A stretch of DNA of 64,000 bases from Bifidobacterium polysaccharolyticum. GTDB lineage: Bacteria > Actinomycetota > Actinomycetes > Actinomycetales > Bifidobacteriaceae. Within the stretch, counting starts at the first letter, position 1. Each line of letters opens with the position of its first letter. The notes beneath the pieces are model-generated. The model did not search any database. It had not been told where the DNA came from and worked only from the letters and a program-made list of their open reading frames with translations. The DNA lies in NCBI RefSeq assembly GCF_016101585.1, contig NZ_JACFQG010000003.1, positions 125,826 through 189,825 on the forward strand, read 5' to 3'. The translations under genes were made by a program, and so were the position numbers. This document shows, in pieces, positions 51,236 through 61,276 of the stretch.

Positions 51236-52138
51236 ATGTCTACGGGCCTGTCTTTGAGGGAGAAGCGCAACAGGCTGAGGCGTCTCGGTACCCGATGCGG
51301 TCGGGCCCTGGTGCCTGGCCGTCCACGAATCATTGCCTCTATGACTTCATACCCTGCCCGCATCGAGACTGTCCACCTGGCCATAAAGTCACTGCTTGCC
51401 CAGAAGACCCTGCCAGATTTGATCATTCTTTGGCTCTGCCGATCTGATTTTCCAGGTGGAGAGCGTGACCTGCCTTCCAGCTTGAAAGACCTGCTTTGGA
51501 TGGATGTCCAGGTGCGTTGGGTCGATGATGATTTGAAGCCGCACAAGAAATATTATTGGGCTCTGCGCGAATTTCCGAACGATTTGGTTGTCACAGTTGA
51601 TGATGATTTAATCTACCGGAATACCATGATTGGGGATCTTCTGGCGACCCACCGCCGCTATCCGCACACCATAGTGGCTTCCCGCACCCATCTCATCACT
51701 TTTAACAGCGACGGCAGTCGTAAAAAATATGAGGACTGGATTTACGAGGCACCGCATTATCATCCCCGATTGGTGGGTGTCCCGTCCATGCGACTTTTTG
51801 CCACTACTGGTGCCGGCACACTCTTCCCCCCACATTTGATGCCTGACTCTACCTTTGACAAGAACTTGATCATGTCTCTATGCCCCACCACCGATGACGT
51901 GTGGTTGAAAATTATGCAAGTAAGGGCCCATCGACCTATTCCTGTAGTGGCTTCCACAGATGATCAACTTCTGCAATATGTGCCCGGTACTCAAGAAGAG
52001 GCACTCTGCCACGTCAATACCGAGAGTGGAGGCAACGATCAGGTTTTCCAACGAATACTCGGCTATCTCAGCGCACATGGATGCCAGCTGGATTTCGACA
52101 ATGCCGTTCGAGACGATGAATTAAATAAGTTGTTGTAA
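51236..52138 (+). CDS. GT-A-type glycosyltransferase-like protein
   Basis: 300 residues. A basic N-terminus (about 25) precedes RIIASMTSYPARIETVHLAIKSLL (about 32-55), a LWLCRSDFP strand, WVDDDLKPHKKYYWAL and the metal-binding VTVDDDLIY (about 124-131). Next comes a segment on aromatic Tyr/His (EAPHYHPRLVG) and TTDDVWLKIM. The pattern belongs to bacterial glycosyltransferases around surface polysaccharide genes that begin MTSYPxRI; donor and acceptor are unknown. ATG 51236 has GAGGTGGAG 4-6 nt upstream. It lies between the acyltransferase and the LRR/CWB2 surface-protein gene. Confidence 0.78.
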   Translation: MSTGLSLREKRNRLRRLGTRCGRALVPGRPRIIASMTSYPARIETVHLAIKSLLAQKTLPDLIILWLCRSDFPGGERDLPSSLKDLLWMDVQVRWVDDDLKPHKKYYWALREFPNDLVVTVDDDLIYRNTMIGDLLATHRRYPHTIVASRTHLITFNSDGSRKKYEDWIYEAPHYHPRLVGVPSMRLFATTGAGTLFPPHLMPDSTFDKNLIMSLCPTTDDVWLKIMQVRAHRPIPVVASTDDQLLQYVPGTQEEALCHVNTESGGNDQVFQRILGYLSAHGCQLDFDNAVRDDELNKLL

Positions 52139-52482
52139 TTCGGTTTCGACTGGATAATGTATGCACGTCTATCAAATACATAGTTCAAATAGAGCAGTGC
52201 ACTTCACTTTAGACGCAGAAGTTTAATATACGGTTCTTTATGGCAGTAGTCAGTAATACTATATAATATAGTTTCAGGAAGGAGCGGGGCCACAAAATCC
52301 AATCGGTTAATCAACAGAGCTATAGATTCTGATTAAAGCAATGATGAGTCAGATTCTATGACACTCGAGATTGCCAACTACTCATGTAGGAGTATAGTGT
52401 TGTTGACGAAGGGGCCGGTTGGGTTCTTTCACGATAATAGAAACTGATATGTAGTACAACTTATACGATGAAGGAGAGTAAG
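52139..52482 (+). promoter_or_regulatory. AT-rich upstream region of the LRR/CWB2 surface protein
   Basis: 344 bp, AT-rich, with no gene. It contains the palindrome ACTATAT-A-ATATAGT (52259-52273) that embeds a consensus TATAAT, followed by AGGAAGGAG without a start codon. The true promoter may be this or a nearer GATAAT at about 52434. Confidence 0.4.
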
Positions 52483-54483
52483 TTGTCAAAAGTTAAAACA
52501 TCCCTACCGTTGAAGCTGGGAGCCGGCCTAATCTGCGGTGCAACACTGATTGCATGCGTAGGTGCTTTGACTGTGCCTGCACGAGCTGCTACGGAATCGA
52601 AGTGCGGAGATGACAACACACTCAAAGATTGTGTGATAGATGAGAATCTTCGTAATCCTCTTAAAGATAATTTGACTACCTTTGTGCCAGGCGTTGCAGA
52701 TAACACATTAGTTAAAACTGTAAAGGAACAACCCATCTCTGTAACAGTTGATGGAGTACGGAATCTGGAATTAGCAGGTTTGGGTACTTTCAAGAACGCT
52801 AAGTCTCTCTCTCTTACGAATGATGGACTTCGGGATTTGAATGAGTTGTCTGGGCTAGATCAGTTGGAGAGCTTGGACCTTTCAGGGAATCCAATCGTTT
52901 ATGGCCTCACACAGCTAGGACAGAAAGATAAATTAAAGACTCTGAAAGTCGACGGCAATCAACACCAATTCATTGATAGTTTGTCGGCTGTTAGCTCGTT
53001 CAAGAACTTAACCACACTGTCTCTTCAGAATCAGAAACTCACCGATCTTTCTGCTCTTAGTGGGTTGGAGAAGTTAACATCGCTTAACTTGAAGAACAAC
53101 AAGATATCAGATGTCACTCCGTTGGGTAATCTGACTGCTTTAACACAACTCAATCTTGATGAAAACAACATTAAAGACATAACACCGCTTCTTGGCACCG
53201 TGTCTTTGAACAATGCTGGGGTAGCTGGGTTGTCTGTTAAAGAGCAGAAGATTACGGTGAAGCCTGATCATGAATTCGACAAAAAAGCTGATTGGGTTCT
53301 TGATGGGGTGAAGGTCGGCAACGTCTACGCGAATATTGACGACGCATCATCAGAGGGTGTCCATACGGATGACACTAAAGTCACTTGGGCTGCGCCGGCC
53401 GAATATGATTCAGTATGGTATCACTTCAAGTCAGCTGTATTTGCTGCGAATGGCACGCAACTTGGTGCTGAAGATGCTTTCAGTGGTAAAGTTCAGCAAA
53501 ACAGAAGTGTTATTCAGCGCCTGTCTGGCAATGATCGATATGACACAATGGGTGAGATTGTCGAAGAAGCTTATCCGCACGCATCTGACGACGGCACGGT
53601 GATTGTAGCTTCTGGAGATAATTTCCCCGATGCGCTTGCATCATCAGGTCTTTCTGGCTTAGCAAATGCTCCTGTCATTTTGACTAACTCGTATAGGCTT
53701 TCTGCTCGCGCTGATGGACAGATTTCTCGTTTGAACCCGAAAAAGGTTATAGTTATTGGTGGGGAGTCTGCAGTTTCTGATAGTGTTGTAAACCAAATTG
53801 AAAAGCGGGTTGCTCGAGAAGCAAAGATCGTTCGTATCTCAGGTGATACCCGTAGGGATACAGCTAATGAGATCTTTGCACAGGCAAAGAAGCAGGTAGG
53901 CGCAAATTGGAACGGTGATACTGCGATCATAGCTACTGGTGAGAACTTCACTGATGCACTGTCAATCTCTGCTTATGCACAAAAGAACGGATATCCTGTA
54001 TTCCTGAGTGGCAAGACTGGCCTTGATGCGAGTACCGTTAAGGACATTAAAGGGTATGGATTCACCAAGATTGTAATTGCTGGAGGATCTGCTGCTGTGC
54101 CTAACAGTGTAATTGCTCAGTTGAAGGGTGCTGGAGTTTCTGAATCTAATGTTGTTCGTCTGGGCGGTGCTACGCGTTACCAGACCTCACTTGAGATTGC
54201 TAAGTATGCTGCAAGCAGAGACAACTCGGAAGCTCTTAAACCTACGACTCCAGTATTTGCGACTGGCGAAAACTTCCCGGATGCACTGGCCGGTGGTGTA
54301 CTAGCTGGAGTAAAGAAAGCACCGCTTGTCTTGGTTAGCCCAGATACTGCCGTCAATCATGATGCACTCAACTGGATCAATTCCACTAACGCGTTTACCA
54401 AGACCGCTTATGTACTTGGTGGCCTTGATGCAGTAAGTGGGACGGTTTCAGCTGACATTTCCTCAGTGTTGAATGAAGACTGA
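52483..54483 (+). CDS. secreted LRR protein with three CWB2 cell-wall-binding repeats
   Basis: 666 residues. Signal peptide (about 1-35) ending VPARAAT, an N-terminal cap, about five internalin-like leucine-rich repeats (about 90-250; for example LTSLNLKNNKISDVTPLGNL), a beta spacer, and three CWB2 (PF04122) repeats (about 345-660). Each repeat has R-x-x-G-x-x-RYxT and ATGENFPDAL or VIAGGSAAV. CWB2 modules hold proteins on surface polymers non-covalently. TTG 52483 is preferred: AAGGAG lies 6 nt upstream; an ATG at 52468 would have that site inside codons 2-3. GC is clearly lower than in the neighbouring genes, suggesting acquisition. Likely an adhesin or host-contact protein, by inference. 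Confidence 0.85.
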   Translation: MSKVKTSLPLKLGAGLICGATLIACVGALTVPARAATESKCGDDNTLKDCVIDENLRNPLKDNLTTFVPGVADNTLVKTVKEQPISVTVDGVRNLELAGLGTFKNAKSLSLTNDGLRDLNELSGLDQLESLDLSGNPIVYGLTQLGQKDKLKTLKVDGNQHQFIDSLSAVSSFKNLTTLSLQNQKLTDLSALSGLEKLTSLNLKNNKISDVTPLGNLTALTQLNLDENNIKDITPLLGTVSLNNAGVAGLSVKEQKITVKPDHEFDKKADWVLDGVKVGNVYANIDDASSEGVHTDDTKVTWAAPAEYDSVWYHFKSAVFAANGTQLGAEDAFSGKVQQNRSVIQRLSGNDRYDTMGEIVEEAYPHASDDGTVIVASGDNFPDALASSGLSGLANAPVILTNSYRLSARADGQISRLNPKKVIVIGGESAVSDSVVNQIEKRVAREAKIVRISGDTRRDTANEIFAQAKKQVGANWNGDTAIIATGENFTDALSISAYAQKNGYPVFLSGKTGLDASTVKDIKGYGFTKIVIAGGSAAVPNSVIAQLKGAGVSESNVVRLGGATRYQTSLEIAKYAASRDNSEALKPTTPVFATGENFPDALAGGVLAGVKKAPLVLVSPDTAVNHDALNWINSTNAFTKTAYVLGGLDAVSGTVSADISSVLNED

Positions 54484-54524
54484 TTGCTTTAGATTATCAT
54501 TAGTTTGACACTAAAATAGTTCAG

Positions 54525-54566
54525 ATTGGTGGCTCCTGACATGTGATGTTGTCAGGAGTCACCAAT
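54525..54566 (+). terminator. terminator of the LRR/CWB2 gene
   Basis: ATTGGTGGCTCCTGAC and GTCAGGAGTCACCAAT form a 16-bp stem with one wobble and a 10-nt loop, followed by TTTG. Confidence 0.75.
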
Positions 54567-54802
54567 TTTGCTAAGAACAGAAAACTACTCTTATCGTAGG
54601 ATATAATTTCGGACTCAGAACTACGACTTAGTAAGTATCCTTGTCTGTGTTGATACATACGATTCGATAGTCTCGATGGAGCGAAAGTTAAGCGTTCTCT
54701 AAATTTTACAAAATCCTTACTGTAGGCCAACTTGTATGGAAAACGAACCCAAATCTGGCGAATCATTTCTTTTCCAGGACATGTAGCTAATAAAATGAAT
54801 GG
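54567..54802. other. intergenic region before the DUF6541-like gene
   Basis: AT-rich, no supported gene and no clear ribosome site at its end. Confidence 0.45.
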
Positions 54803-56737
54803 ATGAGTAGTAAACATCCCATATCAGGCAACAATTTGATTATCAAAAATGTCTGTATCAGAAAAAACGTCAAGGGGAAAGACGCAAAAGTTAAGGCCGA
54901 GGTATTTGCTCCTCGTAAACAGCCAATGCAAATTTGTATCTTGTCATCCACTTGTTTTGGTCTTTTGCTTGCCTTTCTGATTGTTGTAATTTGGTTTCCC
55001 AACAATAGGAGTATGTGGAATCTGCCCATCCAGGCTATCGATGCGCCCTCACACTACTACTTCATTCGTAAACTTATGCAGAACGGCTTGTCAGTTGTAT
55101 GGGAGCTAAACCCTAATGATAGTTTTTATCCACCCCTGTTTCACGTTTTAGTCTATGTCTTGCTTAGTGTATCGAGCCGGTTGGGGATTCAGATCAATAT
55201 ATTTACCGGACTGAATTTGATATGGCTGGTCACCTCGGGTCTTCTTTTCCCGATAGGTATGTTGCTGTGGTGCTCTTATTTCTATTCAGATGCATCAAAG
55301 AGATGTCAGATCATCCTTAATATTGCAGTTCCGGTGCTATCCGTGGTATCGGTGGCGCAGCCCTACTGGATGCTGAACGCCGGGCCGCTCATTGCTTATG
55401 GACTTGCTACCTCGATTCTGCCTTTGCTGATGTATTCCAGTCTTAGGTTGATGGACGTAGTCACTATACGGGGCAAACGCACAGTTGCTCACGTACTTCG
55501 TTGGTCTCTGCTGACGATTGTTCTCGGCTTGCTGATGTTGTTGGCTCACCCTCGAGTGGCTTTTACCTATTTGGTCTTCATAGGTCCTTTTATACTGGTG
55601 AAAATGTCCAAAAAAGACATTCTCTGCTTCCTTCTATGCATTTTCCTCGCAGCGGGGCTTTTCTTTGCGTATGTCTCTCACCGTGATCACGGCAAGGATT
55701 ACCTGCATCCTGGGTCATGGTTCCATACATTTCGCCCTACCAGAAGTCTTGGTAATGCAGTAAAGACTGTGTTAACTGACGCCATTTCTGGCTTTGCAGG
55801 CCTATTTATGGCAATTTTGGTCTGTATATGTTTTATTGCAGTCCTGTTGCTTTGCGGAGAGCGTTTTCGTGATGCACTAGCTGTGAACGGAGCATTTCTT
55901 CTTACTGCCCTGATCTTTGTTTCCAGTTCTGCACTCACTGGGCCAGTGGCCAACGTGATCACTGCTGCCTGGTACCGTGGCGAGACCCGACCGCTGACCA
56001 TGATTCCTTTGGCTGTTGTTCCTCTGCTTGCCTTTGGGCTGCGTTGCCTTCTTGAGCCTCATCCTGGCATAAGTCTGAAGACCCATGTTCTATTCCGACC
56101 TGTGTCATCCCAGGTTCAACTCTCGCCTGTCGGTGTGGTCACCGTGTTGCTTCTGGTCGTAGTCTTGGTGTTCTGCTCGAGTTTTGAACCAGCAAAAAAA
56201 CGATTGTCAGTCATTGTCGCTGGCAGCACGGATATCGAGACGCAAACTCCAGGGGAGCAATTGAGCCATGATAAATACTACGCCTTGAAGAAGGTACACG
56301 ACTTGGTGGAAGACAATGCTGTAGTGGTGTCCGACCCCTTGAATGGTTCCATGTATGGAATGGCTCTCTACGGAATGGATATGTTGTATCCGGTATACAA
56401 CCCCATGGATACGAAAAATGGCCAGGTGTTCGGAAGGGTGGAGCGTGCATTCGCCTCAGGTGATTCCGCACGCTTGCTGCATACAGTGTGCCCTGTCGTG
56501 ACCAGCTATAAGGCAAAGAGCGAACCTGAAGAGATAAGCAACAAGTACTTTTTGACCATGGGTCCGCAATCTCCGAGCCTGCGTATGTTCACCTACAAGG
56601 CGCAGTACTACCCCTTCCATGATGACCGTTTGATCAATGAATATGAGCAACGGGGAACTCTGGTAAAAATCAGTGCCCTTGATTCTCCCAATGAGCCGGG
56701 GAGTCAATGGAATCTATATCGATTCGCATGCAGATGA
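54803..56737 (+). CDS. DUF6541-like polytopic membrane protein
   Basis: 644 residues. A basic tail of about 40 is followed by about 11 hydrophobic helices, with the loop QAIDAPSHYYFIRKLMQNG (about 75-95) carrying an Asp and His, and NDSFYPPLFHVLVY. The C-terminal 170 residues are soluble and probably outside the cell. The pattern fits DUF6541-type proteins found with actinobacterial surface-polysaccharide genes and resembles lipid-linked sugar transferases of the GT-C fold. The reaction is unknown. The ATG at 54803 lacks a ribosome site; ATG 54926 is an alternative. A bidirectional hairpin separates it from the convergent three-domain transferase. Confidence 0.7.
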   Translation: MSSKHPISGNNLIIKNVCIRKNVKGKDAKVKAEVFAPRKQPMQICILSSTCFGLLLAFLIVVIWFPNNRSMWNLPIQAIDAPSHYYFIRKLMQNGLSVVWELNPNDSFYPPLFHVLVYVLLSVSSRLGIQINIFTGLNLIWLVTSGLLFPIGMLLWCSYFYSDASKRCQIILNIAVPVLSVVSVAQPYWMLNAGPLIAYGLATSILPLLMYSSLRLMDVVTIRGKRTVAHVLRWSLLTIVLGLLMLLAHPRVAFTYLVFIGPFILVKMSKKDILCFLLCIFLAAGLFFAYVSHRDHGKDYLHPGSWFHTFRPTRSLGNAVKTVLTDAISGFAGLFMAILVCICFIAVLLLCGERFRDALAVNGAFLLTALIFVSSSALTGPVANVITAAWYRGETRPLTMIPLAVVPLLAFGLRCLLEPHPGISLKTHVLFRPVSSQVQLSPVGVVTVLLLVVVLVFCSSFEPAKKRLSVIVAGSTDIETQTPGEQLSHDKYYALKKVHDLVEDNAVVVSDPLNGSMYGMALYGMDMLYPVYNPMDTKNGQVFGRVERAFASGDSARLLHTVCPVVTSYKAKSEPEEISNKYFLTMGPQSPSLRMFTYKAQYYPFHDDRLINEYEQRGTLVKISALDSPNEPGSQWNLYRFACR

Positions 56738-56837
56738 GCAATCTATGCGTCTTATACTTTAGGGCTTGAGAGGTAGTTGTCGGTTAACGGCTTGGGATAG
56801 ATAAGAACAGTGGCGTCGCACTGCTGCTGAAGAAATC

Positions 56838-56877
56838 AGACGTTGCCGGCCTTCCTCACAGAAGGCTGGCAACGTCT
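56838..56877. terminator. bidirectional terminator hairpin
   Basis: AGACGTTGCCGGCCTTC (56838-56854) pairs with GAAGGCTGGCAACGTCT (56861-56877) over 17 bp with one wobble and a 6-nt loop, between two convergent genes. T runs are weak on both sides. Confidence 0.7.
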
Positions 56878-56885
56878 AGATTAGG

Positions 56886-59800
56886 CTAGTGCCGACCTTC
56901 CACTGCCCTAGCTACCGTTTTCAAAATCTCGCGACGGGCGCTGCCGATTGGGGCGATAGGGTCTACCAATCTGCGGAGTCCATTGTCCTCAGCAATCACG
57001 CGTTCATGCTGTACCACCTGTACCTGGTTATGGGAGGATCCTGACAGGTGTTGTATCAGGCTCTCGTAGAAGGGGGTCTGTCTGGCGTAGGACCAATACA
57101 CGTCAGCCAGGTCACAGCTGGCATCATTCCAAGGTTTTATGAATCCAGCGTAGTGAATAATCCTTGGCCGGTTACGGGACTGAAGATAGTCGTAGTAGGC
57201 ATTGGCTGGTGCATGGCTGAATATACGCTCCAACCTGGTGTCGCAGTCATGTATCACGTTCCATGACCAATCCAGGTAAGTCACACGGCCCTGGCATTGA
57301 GCGTTGAGAACATCCTGGTCGTTGTAAATAAAGCTGGAATTTGAAGACAGCCTTAGCCATTCCGGCAGGGAGTGCAGCTTTCGCATCTCAGCAGTGTTCA
57401 GCAACAGTACGCCTGCCTGGAAGTAGGAATAAGGATCCCGCATGCCTAATACCTGCCTGCTGTAGCGCAGCCGCTTGCCATCCTTGTTGTTCAGGTTGCC
57501 CAGGTAATCGATATCGTGGATAGCCGCTAAGAGATCAGTACCCAGATCTGTATTGTAGAGTTCTGCAATATCGTCGTTCACTACCAGATCTGAATCCAGA
57601 TATAAAACCTTGTCATAAAAAGGTAGGACCCTCTGGATGATAAATCGGTAATAGGTTTCGATGCTGATGTGTTGGTTGGAGGTTGTCAGGTGGCAGCCGG
57701 CAATTTCACGTTCCACATTCACGAAGCGCAAGGTGATGTTGGGGGAGGACACAAGGAACTTCCTCATGACCGCCTTATGTTGCTTGCTGATGTCCCTTTC
57801 CAGAACGACAATATCGTAGTGATACTTGTCTGATGCGTTTGACAGCAGCGAGTATATGGCTGTAGTCAGCATAGGGACATAGGCGTCGTTTGCCGCGAAG
57901 ACTACCGGAATGATCTTTTTTGCATTGTCGGCAAGTTCAAGAGGCCTGCAGATCGTCTGTTGTTCGGGGTGGGTAAAATGAACGCATTGCAGTTCTTTGG
58001 TACGCAATGTGGGCTTGATCCGGCGCTGGTGAATAAGCCAGATGTTGAAAAGCCGCTCGGCCAGATGGCCTGGCGTGCGCAGACCCTCCTGGCTGTATGC
58101 GGACATGTCGGTGCTCTGCTCGAATTCGTCAAGTATTGGGAACAGCCACTGGCAGTAGGCAAAGAAGAGGTCCTTGCGCATAATAAACATATTGCAGAAG
58201 CAGGAATAATGCCCGTGCAGATACTGCTTGACGTCGTCGCTATAGTCAGGGTGCGACTTCATGACGATGGCGCATGCCTTTTGCAGATCCTTCAGGTACA
58301 GGTCCGGTGCGGCCCTGTACAGAGCCAGCGGGCTGCCCCAATTGTCGATGGTTGTTCGAAGGTCCTTGATGCCGGTGGTGATAACGTCATAGCCTTTGAC
58401 AGTTGCGGAGATAGTTGCGTCGTCCAGGCCATATCGCTTGATGGCGGCATCGTCGATATAGTCATCCATGATTTCCCCGTAAGGGTTCTCCCTGTGGGTG
58501 TCCTTGGAGAAATCGAAGTATCGCCGGTAATGACAGAAGCCGTAATAGTCAGCGTCGACGTTTTTCCATGCCCAATACTGCGTGGTGAGTTCGCAGTATC
58601 TGGGGTTCTTCTCTGAGATGTTGATGCCGTCATCATCATGCAGGGTATTCTTCATCCTTGCCTTTGTAAGGCCAGGTCCTACCTGTACGGGTTGCAGGAT
58701 CTCGGACTTGGGGATGTCGACCTTTTTGTGCGTTGTTACGAAAATCCTGATGCGCTGCCGGTTATAGGCATCAAGCGTCTGTCGGGCCTTCAGATCGGTC
58801 AGATGTTCATTGGCCTTGCTGCGCATGCTTTGATAGCGGTCAAGCTGCAGAGGGGGAGCAGAGTTCACAAATATCCTGTCTGCTATAGCCTTCCAACCCC
58901 ACAGAGGGTCTGTGTCATCAATGGCGGATTGCTGATGGAGAAAGTCATATGCTCTATCTCGAATAAAGCGATAGATCTCCCGGCCGGTGATGGCGGGGCC
59001 GAAAACGTCGCTCATACCATGGGCGGCCTCTGCCTTATGCCCATCATCGATGCGCAGCAGCCAGTCATTGGCCAGTATTTCCGTGCCCTTATGCTCGAAG
59101 CCCAGGGCGCATTTCTGCAATATGGCCGAGTGCTGGCTGTTGGCGAAATCATAAGCAGCTGCGAAGTTCGATTGGAATTCCCGGCAATATCGTGCATACA
59201 ACTTGGGGGTGATCTGTGCGGTGCCGCTGATTCCACGGCCATAGTAATAGCGGTATCCCCTGCATTCCTTGATCGGCTGATAAGACTGCGCAAGCGCTGA
59301 GGTGACAAAGCACTCGTACCCATCCTGGGAGCGGCCTAGGCGATTGTCGGTCATGGCGGCAAAGGCTTTTTTGAGCAGGGCTGTTTTGTAGAGCCGCTGG
59401 GTGAACCGCCAATCCACCTGTTGTCCGCGGTCTTCATCAAAAATGTCGCGAACGATATCGAGGCCCTGGCTCGGCTTGGTGGGCTTGTTATTAAAGCTCT
59501 CGAAATCTTGCCGTTCTTTGTCCAGGGTGCCGTTCGCTGCCGTCACAGTGATGCCGAAATGCATGATGTCGGCAGGGTGAAGGTCTATGGCCTCTGACAG
59601 CTCGCTGAGCATGGAGGGCGCCAAAGCATCGTCGCCATCCAGGAAGAAGGTATACTCACCCTTGGCTTCCTGCACGCCAGTGCGTCTTGTCAAATGGGTG
59701 CCCATATTGCTGGGGTGCTCCACCAATCGAATTCTCTCATCTTTGCCGGCTGCTTCCGCGGCAACGGCCGCCGTGTTGTCCGTGCTTGCGTCATTGATGA

Positions 59801-59906
59801 CCAGAGCTTCGAAGTCCTTGTAATCCTGTGAGCTGATGCTGGCAAGGCATTCCGGAAGGTACCTGCCCACGTTGTAGGCGGGAATTACGACTGAGATCTT
59901 TGGCAT
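56886..59906 (-). CDS. three-domain glycosyltransferase: GT2 + DUF4422 + GT8
   Basis: 1006 residues. N-terminal GT2 domain (about 1-230) with SVVIPAYNVGRYLPE, VINDASTDNT and FLDGDDAL. Central DUF4422 domain (about 398-630) with IRIFVTTHKKVD, YCELTTQYWAWKNVDADY and FCHYRRYFDFS. C-terminal GT8 domain (about 680-960) with VPMLTTAIYSLL, VLYLDSDLVVNDD (DxD), FQAGVLLLN, NDQDVLN and IHYAG. All three are nucleotide-sugar-dependent transferase types, so one chain may add several sugars to a surface glycan. ATG 59906 has AAGGAGATG upstream. The DUF4422-GT8 half is closely similar to the protein at 61277, which lacks the GT2 part: a duplication within one locus. Confidence 0.87.
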   Translation of the reverse strand: MPKISVVIPAYNVGRYLPECLASISSQDYKDFEALVINDASTDNTAAVAAEAAGKDERIRLVEHPSNMGTHLTRRTGVQEAKGEYTFFLDGDDALAPSMLSELSEAIDLHPADIMHFGITVTAANGTLDKERQDFESFNNKPTKPSQGLDIVRDIFDEDRGQQVDWRFTQRLYKTALLKKAFAAMTDNRLGRSQDGYECFVTSALAQSYQPIKECRGYRYYYGRGISGTAQITPKLYARYCREFQSNFAAAYDFANSQHSAILQKCALGFEHKGTEILANDWLLRIDDGHKAEAAHGMSDVFGPAITGREIYRFIRDRAYDFLHQQSAIDDTDPLWGWKAIADRIFVNSAPPLQLDRYQSMRSKANEHLTDLKARQTLDAYNRQRIRIFVTTHKKVDIPKSEILQPVQVGPGLTKARMKNTLHDDDGINISEKNPRYCELTTQYWAWKNVDADYYGFCHYRRYFDFSKDTHRENPYGEIMDDYIDDAAIKRYGLDDATISATVKGYDVITTGIKDLRTTIDNWGSPLALYRAAPDLYLKDLQKACAIVMKSHPDYSDDVKQYLHGHYSCFCNMFIMRKDLFFAYCQWLFPILDEFEQSTDMSAYSQEGLRTPGHLAERLFNIWLIHQRRIKPTLRTKELQCVHFTHPEQQTICRPLELADNAKKIIPVVFAANDAYVPMLTTAIYSLLSNASDKYHYDIVVLERDISKQHKAVMRKFLVSSPNITLRFVNVEREIAGCHLTTSNQHISIETYYRFIIQRVLPFYDKVLYLDSDLVVNDDIAELYNTDLGTDLLAAIHDIDYLGNLNNKDGKRLRYSRQVLGMRDPYSYFQAGVLLLNTAEMRKLHSLPEWLRLSSNSSFIYNDQDVLNAQCQGRVTYLDWSWNVIHDCDTRLERIFSHAPANAYYDYLQSRNRPRIIHYAGFIKPWNDASCDLADVYWSYARQTPFYESLIQHLSGSSHNQVQVVQHERVIAEDNGLRRLVDPIAPIGSARREILKTVARAVEGRH

Positions 59907-60068
59907 ATAGCTGGCATCTCCTTGTATAGCTAATCGAGGGCGACGAAGTCTTTACGTATCTTACCTGGATGCCGCAATAGGCAGGAGCAAAACCATTGAA
60001 TATTCAGCTGGATTACACAACTGGTTCCCTGGCACTTCCAGTATGGAATGAACTGTAGACTGTTAGGT

Positions 60069-61253
60069 ATGAAAATAACGATCGTAGGTACTGGCTATGT
60101 CGGTCTGTCCCTGGCCTGTCTGTTGTCACAGCACAATGAGGTGCGAGCCTTGGATGTTCTGAAGGACAAGGTCGATGCCATCAACCAAGGGCAATCGCCC
60201 ATCAAGGATTCTGAGATCAGCGCTTTTCTCGCTTCCGGAAAATGCAACCTGCGGGCTACGCTGGATCCTGACTGGGCTTACGAGGAGCCGGATTACATTG
60301 TTCTTGCCACTCCGACCGATTATGACGAGGAGCGCAATTACTTTGACACCTCCTCAATCGAGCATGAGCTCCAGAGGTTGGCTGAACAGCACACCCAGGC
60401 CTGCATCGTCATCAAATCGACGGTTCCGGTAGGGTATACCGAGACCGTATGCAAGCGTTATCCGCAATTGCGCATTGTGTTCTCGCCCGAGTTTCTTCGC
60501 GAAGGCCACGCGCTTGCCGACAACCTGCATCCATCGAGGATTGTCGTGGGTATACCTGCCGGCCAGATGCAGGACTGGAGGCATTATGGTGAGCAGTTCG
60601 CTCAGCTGCTCCAGCAGGGCGCTGAGGATGACGGAATTCCTTGCCTGTTGCTCCGTGCCACTGAGGCGGAGGCCATCAAGCTCTTTTCAAACACCTATTT
60701 AGCGCTGAGGATTTCGTACTTCAACGAAATGGACACCTACGCCGACGTTCGTGGCTTGGACACGGCGCAGATCATCAAGGGCGTGTGCTTGGATCCCCGG
60801 ATAGGTGATTACTACAACAACCCATCATTCGGATATGGCGGGTATTGCCTGCCCAAGGACTCCAAGCAGTTGCTGGCCAACTACAAGGATGTGCCGCAGA
60901 CCCTGATCAAAGCCGTGGTTGTATCCAACGATACACGCAAGCGGTTCATAGCGGAGCAAATCGCCTCTCGCAAGCCCAAACTGGCTGGAATCTACCGGCT
61001 GGTCATGAAGAAGGGTTCGGATAACTTTCGTGCAAGTTCCATCCAGGGCATCATGGATTACCTGGATAGCCTGGGTGTGGATTTCATCATTTACGAGCCC
61101 ATGGCTGCGGATAGTTTCGCCGGGCATAGGGTGATGCACGATCTTGATGAATTCAAGGCCTCATGTGATCTGATTGTGTGCAACCGGATGACTGAGGAAT
61201 TGACCGATGTGGCAGACAAGGTCTATACCCGCGATTTGTGGCATCGAGAGTAG
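60069..61253 (+). CDS. ugd: UDP-glucose 6-dehydrogenase
   Basis: 394 residues. NAD-binding [19 protein letters not shown] (1-19), the central substrate domain, and the catalytic Cys in [15 protein letters not shown] (about 260), with FSPEFLREG and IKSTVPVG also conserved. It oxidises UDP-glucose to UDP-glucuronate, a precursor for acidic surface polysaccharide. Full length for the short bacterial form. ATG 60069 begins at the conserved MKI; the frame is open from 60048 but adds no conserved residues. Lies between the two DUF4422-GT8 genes and converges on the second with 23 bp between. Confidence 0.93.
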   Translation: MKITIVGTGYVGLSLACLLSQHNEVRALDVLKDKVDAINQGQSPIKDSEISAFLASGKCNLRATLDPDWAYEEPDYIVLATPTDYDEERNYFDTSSIEHELQRLAEQHTQACIVIKSTVPVGYTETVCKRYPQLRIVFSPEFLREGHALADNLHPSRIVVGIPAGQMQDWRHYGEQFAQLLQQGAEDDGIPCLLLRATEAEAIKLFSNTYLALRISYFNEMDTYADVRGLDTAQIIKGVCLDPRIGDYYNNPSFGYGGYCLPKDSKQLLANYKDVPQTLIKAVVVSNDTRKRFIAEQIASRKPKLAGIYRLVMKKGSDNFRASSIQGIMDYLDSLGVDFIIYEPMAADSFAGHRVMHDLDEFKASCDLIVCNRMTEELTDVADKVYTRDLWHRE

Positions 61254-61276
61254 AAGCGGTCAATTGCCAATGCTGC

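Noticed and set aside
57960-59300. Plus-strand frames of about 220 codons
   Set aside because: Antisense to the three-domain glycosyltransferase, which has intact catalytic motifs across the whole stretch.
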